A DNA stretch of 7,232 bases from Lentisphaeria bacterium (lineage in GTDB: Bacteria > Verrucomicrobiota > Lentisphaeria > Victivallales > UBA1829): positions 1 to 7,232 of the forward strand of contig DPDG01000095.1 of the NCBI GenBank assembly GCA_003526375.1, read 5' to 3'. Position numbers and translations under genes: made by a program. Below, piece after piece: positions 1 to 5,937 of the stretch (within the stretch, counting starts at the first letter, position 1; the number at the start of each line of letters is the position of its first letter). The notes under the pieces were generated by a model. The model made no database searches and was not told the DNA's origin. It saw only the letters and a program-made list of their open reading frames with translations.

Positions 1-12
1 CCACAAATTCTG

Positions 13-1110
13 GTGAAGAGGCAAGTATATTTCGGTTCTGTCGCTGTAACAAAACCTTCCGCGCCGTCCACTCTGCCGGGCAAACTCCAGAGGATTCTCA
101 GAAAATGCAATCTCCCGAAACTGTGCTCCGGTGACTGGGTGCCCGTCAAAATGCACCTCGGAGGCGGACTCGGCTATTCGACCGTGCACCCGCTTCTGGT
201 CCGGATGGTGACGGAAGCGGTCAGGGACGCCGGCGGAAAGCCGATTGTCGTTGACGGATATTTCGAAACGGTTGCCGAAGCGCATCTCCACGGCTACACG
301 CAGGAGACGGTCGGCTGTCCGATCGTTGCTGCCGGCGGCGTGTTCAACTCCCATGTGGTCGAAAAGGATGCCGGGTACCTGACTTATGACAAAGCCGAAA
401 TTTTCGGGCTGATTGCCGAGGCGAAGTGTCTGATCAATCTTTCCCATGTGAAAGGGCATGGAGTCTGCGCCTACGGCGGAGCCTGTAAGAATATTGCCAT
501 GGGGTGCGTCAACGGACGGACCAGAAGCAAGATTCATGCGCTTCAGGGAGGGATCGACTGGAACGCGGACCGGTGTGTTTTCTGCGGGAAGTGTGCGGCG
601 GCGTGCGACCGCCATGCAATCAGCATCGACCGGAAGAAGAAGGAGCTTCATATTGACTTCCACGCCTGCCGCTACTGCCGTCACTGTGCGCTGGCGTGCC
701 CGGAACATGCATTGATCGTCAACGACGGCCGCGGGTTCCGGCATTTTCAGGAAGGCATGGCGATTACGACAAAGCTTGCCCTGGAGCATCTTGAGCCGGA
801 GCGCCTGCTGCATATCAATCTGCTGACGAATATCACGATGTTCTGCGACTGCTGGGGCATTACGACGCCGAGCATGGTTCCCGATATCGGAGTTCTCGCC
901 TCGCATGACATCGTCGCGGTCGAGCAGGCTTCGCTTGACATGATCAAAACCGAAAACTTCATCGAAGGCTCTCTGATCGGCGGTGCCGCGCTTGGGGAGG
1001 GAACGCATCTGCTGGAGAAAATCCACGGCAAGGACCCGTTTGTTCAGGTCGATGCCCTGGAGCGGCACGGGCTCGGCTCCCGCAAGTATGAACTGGAGGA
1101 AGTTTTCTGA
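13..1110 (+). CDS. DUF362 family protein with two [4Fe-4S] ferredoxin motifs
   Basis: A 365-residue DUF362 protein with a ferredoxin-like insert, probably a cytoplasmic iron-sulfur protein; the family's reaction is not established. The DUF362 signature is seen as HVKGHG (145-150) followed by GGACKNIAMGC (155-165), and later as FCDCWG (277-282) with a VPDIGVLASHD stretch. Two CX2CX2CX3C motifs lie between: C188/C191/C194/C198 and C219/C222/C225/C229. The second is followed by Pro as in bacterial ferredoxins, the first by Asp. Further cysteines at 139, 152, 158, 165, 278 and 280 make the protein unusually Cys-rich. There is no signal peptide or membrane segment. The start is uncertain: GTG at 13 gives a family-like N-terminus (VKRQVYFGSV), but no Shine-Dalgarno is visible in the 12 bases before it. 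The frame stays open to base 1, with CTG at 10, so the gene may begin outside the window. Its own terminator follows, so it is not clearly in an operon with the M16 gene. Confidence 0.88.
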   Translation: MKRQVYFGSVAVTKPSAPSTLPGKLQRILRKCNLPKLCSGDWVPVKMHLGGGLGYSTVHPLLVRMVTEAVRDAGGKPIVVDGYFETVAEAHLHGYTQETVGCPIVAAGGVFNSHVVEKDAGYLTYDKAEIFGLIAEAKCLINLSHVKGHGVCAYGGACKNIAMGCVNGRTRSKIHALQGGIDWNADRCVFCGKCAAACDRHAISIDRKKKELHIDFHACRYCRHCALACPEHALIVNDGRGFRHFQEGMAITTKLALEHLEPERLLHINLLTNITMFCDCWGITTPSMVPDIGVLASHDIVAVEQASLDMIKTENFIEGSLIGGAALGEGTHLLEKIHGKDPFVQVDALERHGLGSRKYELEEVF

Positions 1111-1158
1111 ACCTTTTCCGCCGGATGTTTGTCTATGGGAAAATGTCGTGCGGGTGTC

Positions 1159-1183
1159 ATCAGGAACGCCGTTCCTGATTTTT
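1159..1183 (+). terminator. Rho-independent terminator after the DUF362 gene
   Basis: A perfect 9-bp stem, ATCAGGAAC (1159-1167) with GTTCCTGAT (1171-1179), has a 3-base loop and is followed by four further T (TTTTAA). It begins 48 bases after the DUF362 stop and ends 35 bases before the M16 start codon. It should end the DUF362 transcript. If some transcription reads through, it would sit in the leader of the M16 mRNA. Confidence 0.75.
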
Positions 1184-1196
1184 AATGTTGCATAAA

Positions 1197-1218
1197 AACA
1201 GAAGGAGGATGTTCTGTT
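1197..1218 (+). promoter_or_regulatory. Ribosome binding site of the M16 gene, framed by an inverted repeat
   Basis: The strong Shine-Dalgarno AAGGAGG (1202-1208) lies 10 bases before ATG 1219 and fixes that start. The arms AACAGAA (1197-1203) and TTCTGTT (1212-1218) are exactly complementary, leaving GGAGGATG as an 8-base loop, and the second arm touches the start codon. The stem is A/U-rich (two G-C pairs), so it would be weak. It could present the SD in the loop or vary with temperature, but a regulatory role is only inferred. No convincing -35/-10 pair was found between the upstream terminator and this site. Confidence 0.6.
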
Positions 1219-4176
1219 ATGAGAAAATGGATCGCGATGCTGCTGATCTTGGGTGCCGTCCTGACCCTGACGGCGAAAGATTATGAGTTGAAACAGGCTG
1301 TCGATAAAAACGGCTACACCTACTCTTATGTAACGGAGGACCCTTACAACGCCCGTGAATACACGCTGAAAAACGGCTTGAAGGTCTACCTGTCCAGAAT
1401 TCCCGTCAAACCCCGTGTTTCGTTCAAAGCCGCGGTTCGCGGGGGAATGGCGGATTCCCCTGCCGACGTGACCGGGCTGGCGCATTATTTTGAACACATG
1501 ATGTTCAAGGGAACCGGAAAGATCGGCGCGCTGGACTATGCAAAGGAGAAACCCCTGCTGGACCGGATCGAGGCACTCTTCGAGGAGCGCCGCAAAACGG
1601 ATGATCCGGAGAAGAAAGCGAAACTTTATGCTGAAATAGACAAGCTGTCCGCCGAGGCTTCGAAATATGCGTCCGCAGGCGAATACAGCAAACTGGTCTC
1701 CTCCATCGGCGGGATGGGGCTCAACGCATTTACCGCATCCGATATGACCGTTTACGTGGTGGACGTTCCGTCGCAGGAGCTTGAAAAACTGCTGAAGCTG
1801 GAATCCGAACGGTTCCGGGACCCTGTCATGCGGCTGTTCCATACGGAACTGGAGGCAGTTTACGAGGAGTTCAACAAAGGGCAGGACAACGAAGGCGGGC
1901 TCGTGTTCGAGGCGCTTTCCCGGAAACTTTTCCCGGCGCATCCTTACGGCTGGACTCCGTTCATCGGCAAGGCGGAACACCTGAAGAACCCGTCCATTGC
2001 GGAAATCAGGAAATTTTACCGGGATTACTATGTTCCGGGAAATATGGCGATCCTGTTGAGCGGCGATCTGGACTTCGATAAGACCATCCGTCTTGTCGAT
2101 CAATATTTCGGCGGATGGAAAGGGAAGTCCGCGCCGGTCCGCGATCTGCCGAAGGAAAAGCCGATGACGGCGAATGTTTCCGAAAATGTGAAAGGTCCCG
2201 GACCCGAACAGATATTGATCGGTTTCCGTGTGGAGCCCGGACGCAGGAACGATCTCCTTGCGACGCTGACCGCATCCCTGCTCAGCAACGGGACCTCCGG
2301 ACTGATCGACAGCGATCTGCTGCGCAGCCAGAAAGTCCTGAATGCCGGCGCCGGCTTCTATGACCGCCGCGATTATTCCATCTTCTACCTCTACGGGGTC
2401 CCGCGTGCAGGGCAGACTCTTGACCAGTTGTCCGGGCTGCTCATCGGGGAGCTGGACCGGATCAGGAAAGGCGAATTCGAGGAGTGGCTGCTGAAAGCCG
2501 TGATCGACAATTACCGCAAGAGCCTGGTTCAGTCCCGCGAGAACCCGGAAAACGCTTCGTGGACTTATCTGGACTCTTTCATCAAAGGCACACCGTATAT
2601 CGACAGCCTGAAATATATTGAATCGCTTGCGGATATCAGTAAAAAGGACATCATGAAATTTGCCGGTTCGCTGAAATATTACGCACGGATCAATAAGCTT
2701 GCGGGAAAACCGGAAAACCGCGTCAAAGTGGAAAAACCGGCGATCACGCCGGTTGCGGTCAACGCGGATAAGATATCCGATTACGGGAAAAGGTTTGCCG
2801 CGCTGCCGCCGTCTCCGCTTCCGGAACTGGATACCGTTGATTTCAGGAAGGATTTCACGATCCGGAACGAAGGCTCCTGGAAGCTTTTTTACAGCAACAA
2901 GCCCTCTCCGGTGAACGATACGCTGTTTTCCATGAATATCATTGCGGAATACGGACGCGATCACAGTCTCCTGCTTCCACTGGCGGCAGGTTACATGGGA
3001 TTTCTCGGGACGGATCAATACTCCGCTTCGGAGTTCCGGAACGAGTTTTACAAGCTGGCGCTGGATTTTTCCATTTCCGGCTCCGACGACAAGACGACGA
3101 TTCATCTGAGCGGTTTTGCCGACAAAATGGAAGCGGGATTGAAACTGATCCGGCATTTTCTCAAAGACGTGAAACCGGATGAGAAAGCCTATCAGCTCTA
3201 TGTCGCGCGCATCCTGAAATCGCGTGCCGACGCCAAAAAGAACCATCAGGCTCTTTTCCGCGCCGCCAATATGTATGCGGCATACGGTCCCGGCATGAAC
3301 AATCCGCTTCTGTATGCGAACTCCATGACGGAAAAGCAGCTTCTGGAGATCAAGCCGGCGCAACTGGTCGATCTCATGAAATATTACTTCAATTTCAATA
3401 CGACGCCCCATATCGTGACTTACGTGGGACCCGCATCGCAGAACCAGGTGGTCAAAGCATTTTCTGATGCTTTTGAATTGGAACGGAAGGCTTCCTTATC
3501 CGGAGCGCATCCTCGCAAACGCGAGTTCAGACAACTGCCCACGGAAAGACCGAAAGTTTATCTGATCCCGTATGATTCGACCCAGCTGCTGATCGGAATC
3601 CGGACGCGTGCCGCGGAATTCGACTTGGCGAAAGTCCCTGAAACCATGCTGTTCAACCAGTACTTCGGAGGTGGCGGGCTGGATGACGTTGTGTTTCAGG
3701 AGATCCGCGAGTCGCGCAGTCTGGCTTACAGCGCCTATGCCTACTACGGCAGCGCAATGGAGAAGGGAAAATACGATATTTTCATGGGATTCGTCGCAAC
3801 CCAGCCGGACAAGTGTTTCACGGCGATTGACGAAATGCTGAAACTGTTCCGCGGAATGCCGCAGTATCAGGCGAAGTTCGACAATGCGAAAGCGAATGTC
3901 ATCAAGTCCATGACCTCGGAACGGAATTTCGGCGATCTTTCCGGCATCTGGTTCCGCGCCCGGAAAATGGGAATTGACTATGATTGGCGCAAAAATGTAT
4001 TCGATAAGCTCAAGACTCTGGAAATGAAAGATATTGCGGATTTTGCCGCCCGTGAAGTCGCGCCGCGCACATATGAGGTTTTCATCGCCGGAGACATCAA
4101 ATCCTTAGACAGGGAAAAACTGAAACGTTACGGCGAAGTTGTGGAACTTGCGCCTGAACAGGTGTTCGGATACTGA
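1219..4176 (+). CDS. Exported M16 family (insulinase/pitrilysin-like) zinc metallopeptidase
   Basis: A 985-residue M16 peptidase with two homologous halves in one chain, predicted to degrade peptides in the periplasm or at the cell surface. The N-terminus has a Lys/Arg start, a hydrophobic core (residues 4-18) and a likely signal peptidase cleavage near A19. The inverted zinc motif HxxEH is intact as H89-Y-F-E92-H93, with E92 the expected catalytic base. The third zinc ligand is most likely E217 in AVYEEF. A charged, helical-looking insertion (about 106-160) precedes the substrate-strand motif GMGLNAFTASD (165-175). It stretches the spacing from H93 to the third ligand to 124 residues, against roughly 76 in classical members. 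An M16_C domain follows (about 258-440, with KFYRDYYVPGNMAILLSGD). The second half (about 545-935) lacks HxxEH, as expected for the inactive half. It keeps the conserved Arg/Tyr pair in IRESRSLAYS (R830, Y837). The ATG is fixed by a strong SD. The gene is flanked by terminators on both sides and looks monocistronic. Family assignment is secure; substrate is unknown. Confidence 0.95.
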   Translation: MRKWIAMLLILGAVLTLTAKDYELKQAVDKNGYTYSYVTEDPYNAREYTLKNGLKVYLSRIPVKPRVSFKAAVRGGMADSPADVTGLAHYFEHMMFKGTGKIGALDYAKEKPLLDRIEALFEERRKTDDPEKKAKLYAEIDKLSAEASKYASAGEYSKLVSSIGGMGLNAFTASDMTVYVVDVPSQELEKLLKLESERFRDPVMRLFHTELEAVYEEFNKGQDNEGGLVFEALSRKLFPAHPYGWTPFIGKAEHLKNPSIAEIRKFYRDYYVPGNMAILLSGDLDFDKTIRLVDQYFGGWKGKSAPVRDLPKEKPMTANVSENVKGPGPEQILIGFRVEPGRRNDLLATLTASLLSNGTSGLIDSDLLRSQKVLNAGAGFYDRRDYSIFYLYGVPRAGQTLDQLSGLLIGELDRIRKGEFEEWLLKAVIDNYRKSLVQSRENPENASWTYLDSFIKGTPYIDSLKYIESLADISKKDIMKFAGSLKYYARINKLAGKPENRVKVEKPAITPVAVNADKISDYGKRFAALPPSPLPELDTVDFRKDFTIRNEGSWKLFYSNKPSPVNDTLFSMNIIAEYGRDHSLLLPLAAGYMGFLGTDQYSASEFRNEFYKLALDFSISGSDDKTTIHLSGFADKMEAGLKLIRHFLKDVKPDEKAYQLYVARILKSRADAKKNHQALFRAANMYAAYGPGMNNPLLYANSMTEKQLLEIKPAQLVDLMKYYFNFNTTPHIVTYVGPASQNQVVKAFSDAFELERKASLSGAHPRKREFRQLPTERPKVYLIPYDSTQLLIGIRTRAAEFDLAKVPETMLFNQYFGGGGLDDVVFQEIRESRSLAYSAYAYYGSAMEKGKYDIFMGFVATQPDKCFTAIDEMLKLFRGMPQYQAKFDNAKANVIKSMTSERNFGDLSGIWFRARKMGIDYDWRKNVFDKLKTLEMKDIADFAAREVAPRTYEVFIAGDIKSLDREKLKRYGEVVELAPEQVFGY

Positions 4177-4214
4177 GGCGGAGCGGACGCAGCCGTTTTC
4201 ATCATGTCTGCATA

Positions 4215-4257
4215 AAAATGCCGGCGCCGGTCTGTTGAGAACCGGCGCCGGCATTTT
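4215..4257. terminator. Bidirectional terminator between convergent M16 and csp genes
   Basis: A perfect 17-bp inverted repeat (4215-4231 with 4241-4257) has a 9-base loop. The GC-rich core CCGGCGCCGG is flanked by AAAAT/ATTTT, so the stem carries a U-run on either transcript. It starts 38 bases after the M16 stop and lies 23 bases beyond the csp stop on the other strand, so it can serve both genes. The core in each arm is itself a 10-bp palindrome and could form small alternative hairpins. Confidence 0.9.
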
Positions 4258-4280
4258 CCGGGTTGATCGTGGAACAATGT

Positions 4281-4493
4281 TCAGCCGACGGGTACTACTT
4301 CGTCCGCCTGTAAGCCTTTGGCTCCATTCGTTACCACAAATTCGACCTCCTGACCTTCCTTTACCGTACGGTAACCGTCCATTTTGATCGAACTGTAGTG
4401 CAGGAAAATGTCATCTCCCTTTTCACGTTCAATGAATCCGTACCCCTTTGAGTTGTTGAACCACTTGACTTTTCCCTTTTCTTTCTCCGCCAT
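4281..4493 (-). CDS. Cold-shock domain protein (CspA family)
   Basis: A 70-residue protein that is a single cold-shock (OB-fold) domain, at the family's usual length. It binds single-stranded RNA/DNA in the cytoplasm and acts as an RNA chaperone or transcription antiterminator. KVKWFNNSKGYGFIE (8-22) contains RNP1 (KGYGFIE, 16-22) and the surface aromatics W11 and F12. RNP2 is DIFLHYSSI (28-36), close to the canonical VFVHFSAI. The C-terminal half has the usual EGQEVEF and QADEV strands. The N-terminus MAEKEKGKVKW matches relatives and supports ATG at 4491-4493. The SD is poor (only GGTGGTG upstream), and a three-codon mini-ORF (ATG GTG GTG TGA, 4506-4495) ends one base before the start. The gene converges on the M16 gene and diverges from the oxidoreductase operon across an AT-rich spacer. 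Which paralogue it is cannot be told. Confidence 0.95.
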   Translation of the reverse strand: MAEKEKGKVKWFNNSKGYGFIEREKGDDIFLHYSSIKMDGYRTVKEGQEVEFVVTNGAKGLQADEVVPVG

Positions 4494-4533
4494 CTCACAC
4501 CACCATAGCTTTGTTACTTGATATTACTGTTTG

Positions 4534-4554
4534 AAGCGGCACCCATAACCGCTT
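4534..4554 (-). promoter_or_regulatory. Hairpin in the probable csp leader
   Basis: A 6-bp perfect stem, AAGCGG/CCGCTT, with a 9-base loop lies about 40-60 bases upstream of the csp ATG on the minus strand. If transcription starts near 4556, this would be at the very 5' end of a roughly 60-base leader. A leader structure is common in cold-shock mRNAs, but this one is short. It might instead be a DNA operator. Only the inverted repeat is observed; the role is inferred. Confidence 0.35.
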
Positions 4555-4562
4555 TATAACTT

Positions 4563-4596
4563 ACTATACATTATCCACGAAAAAACAGATTTGAAA
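4563..4596 (-). promoter_or_regulatory. Possible csp promoter
   Basis: Read on the minus strand, this stretch holds a cluster of -10-like hexamers (GATAAT at 4575-4570, TAATGT at 4573-4568, TATAGT at 4568-4563). The -35 is weak: TTTCAA (4596-4591), 17 bases from TAATGT. The A/T tracts just upstream could act as UP-like sequence. Position and composition suit a csp promoter, but no single -35/-10 pair is good, so confidence is low. Confidence 0.3.
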
Positions 4597-4762
4597 AGGG
4601 GGGAAACTGAAAAAAATTAAAAAAAATTGATTTTTTGTAAATGTAAGGAGCTGATTCGTTCCATTTTTCCTGTTTTTCATAAAAAAATTTCTCTGCCGCC
4701 ATGCTTTTATCTGTTTTGATGCAATCATTTATTGATTTTTCGGAATCTGCCGTTATTTTATA

Positions 4763-4790
4763 TTGCTTTGGTTTTTACTGAATGTAATAA
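4763..4790 (+). promoter_or_regulatory. Possible promoter of the oxidoreductase-isomerase operon
   Basis: A TTGCTT hexamer (4763-4768) and TAATAA (4785-4790) are 16 bases apart and resemble sigma-70-type -35 and -10 elements. This would place the transcript start near 4797, about 28 bases before the start codon. The inverted repeat AATCA-(5)-TGATT (4723-4737) lies just upstream and could be a regulator site. The match is imperfect, and AT-rich DNA yields such hexamers easily. Confidence 0.35.
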
Positions 4791-4824
4791 GTATCATTGA
4801 AATTATTTATGGAAAGAGGCTCGT

Positions 4825-5937
4825 ATGGCATCGAAGAAAATCAAGATCGGCATTGCGGGGATCGGCCGCGCGGGATGGGGAATGCATTGCCCCGAACTGG
4901 ATCATTATAAGGATCTGTATGAAATCGTCGCCGCCTGTGACATCGAGGCGGACAGGCTTGAGAAGATGGCGCGGCGCTACCCGAAATGCAGGACTTATCT
5001 GAAATTCGGAGACATGCTCAAGGATAAGAATGTGGAGCTGGTTACGGTCGCCGTGCGTTCCCCGGAGCATACCGAATTTGCATTGGAGGCTCTCAAGGCG
5101 GGAAAGTATGTGTTCCTTGAAAAGCCGATCGCCCTGAATTACATGGACGCCGAGCGTCTCGTCGCTGCATCGAAGAAGTATCCGGGGAAGCTTTACTGCC
5201 GCCACAACAGACGTTTTGAACAATCGTTCAAACATATCCGCGAGATCATGCAGTCCGGGATTCTGGGAGATGTGTATGAAATCCGCAATACGGTGAACAG
5301 TTACCAGCGGCGCGACGACTGGCAGGCGGTCATCGAATGCGGCGGCGGACAGCTCAACAACTGGGGACCGCACATCATCGACCACATGCTCCAGATGCTG
5401 GAGTCTCCCGTTGCGGAGGTGTGGAGCGACCTTAAAAAAGTAACGGCGGTCGGCGATGCCGAAGACCATGTCAGAATCATTTTGAAAGGCGAAAACAAGC
5501 GTCTTGCCGAGGTGGAGATCAGCGGCGGCGTCGCGATTCCCGGTCCTTCCTATGTCGTCCATGGAACGCGTGGGACTCTGATCTGCGAAGGCGATGATAT
5601 CCGCCTGAAATATCTTGATCCGAACCAGAAGCTGGATAAGATTACCGCGAGCAAGGCGTCTCCGCCGATCGACGGTTCTTTCGGACGTAAGGATGCATTC
5701 AAATGGGTTCGCAAGACCATCATGGTGGAAGCCTCCAATCCCGATACCGAGTTCGATATCTACAAATACGTCTATAATGCGATCCGCAAAGGCGAGAAAT
5801 TCCCGGTTACGATCGAACAGGCTGCGGAGGTCGTCCGCATCACTGAAATCGTCAAGAATAATTCAGAATTCAAAATGCAGGAAAAGAAAACTGCAAAAGC
5901 AACAACAGCAGCAAAGAAAGGTACTCGCAGGAAATGA
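4825..5937 (+). CDS. Gfo/Idh/MocA family NAD(P)-dependent oxidoreductase
   Basis: A 370-residue cytoplasmic dehydrogenase of the Gfo/Idh/MocA family, which oxidises or reduces sugars, cyclitols and their derivatives with NAD(P). The N-terminal Rossmann fold shows the dinucleotide motif G12-I-G14-R-A-G17 after strand KIKIGIA. Strand-2 ends in ACDIEADR, whose acidic residue suggests NAD rather than NADP. The family EKP motif is E99-K100-P101 with the catalytic-region lysine. The C-terminal alpha/beta domain carries GGGQLNNWGPHIIDHML (173-189), where H183 sits at the usual catalytic His position and N replaces the more common D before the W-G pair. The last 18 residues (353-370) are a Lys/Ala/Thr/Arg-rich basic tail beyond the normal family end. 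ATG 4825 is supported by AAAGAGG (4813-4819) five bases upstream. The stop overlaps the next gene's start (ATGA), so the two are translationally coupled. Substrate unknown. Confidence 0.93.
   Translation: MASKKIKIGIAGIGRAGWGMHCPELDHYKDLYEIVAACDIEADRLEKMARRYPKCRTYLKFGDMLKDKNVELVTVAVRSPEHTEFALEALKAGKYVFLEKPIALNYMDAERLVAASKKYPGKLYCRHNRRFEQSFKHIREIMQSGILGDVYEIRNTVNSYQRRDDWQAVIECGGGQLNNWGPHIIDHMLQMLESPVAEVWSDLKKVTAVGDAEDHVRIILKGENKRLAEVEISGGVAIPGPSYVVHGTRGTLICEGDDIRLKYLDPNQKLDKITASKASPPIDGSFGRKDAFKWVRKTIMVEASNPDTEFDIYKYVYNAIRKGEKFPVTIEQAAEVVRITEIVKNNSEFKMQEKKTAKATTAAKKGTRRK

Larger units (their letters stand above)
4494..4824. other. AT-rich divergent intergenic region, no gene
   Basis: This 331-base stretch between the csp and oxidoreductase start codons contains no plausible coding sequence. 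It is much richer in A/T than the flanking genes. It holds A or T runs of 5-8 bases at 4580-4585, 4610-4616, 4619-4626, 4631-4636, 4664-4668, 4673-4677 and 4681-4687. It also has a 10-base direct repeat, attgattttt, at 4626-4635 and 4731-4740, and an inverted repeat AATCA-(5)-TGATT at 4723-4737. It must hold the outward promoters for both genes. Confidence 0.7.

Noticed and set aside
2341..2354. Fourteen-base match, AATGCCGGCGCCGG, between the M16 coding region and the downstream terminator arm (4217-4230)
   Set aside because: It is a GC-palindrome core of low complexity, coding in frame for Asn-Ala-Gly-Ala-Gly. Chance in GC-rich DNA is the simpler reading.
4610..4636. A-rich and T-rich stretch considered as an intrinsic terminator
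   Set aside because: There is no G/C-containing stem. Its position between divergent genes makes a terminator unlikely, and phased A-tracts fit better.
4807..5562. Minus-strand open frame of 251 codons opposite the oxidoreductase gene
   Set aside because: It is antisense to a clearly recognised Gfo/Idh/MocA gene, resembles no family, and is the expected mirror of a codon-biased gene.
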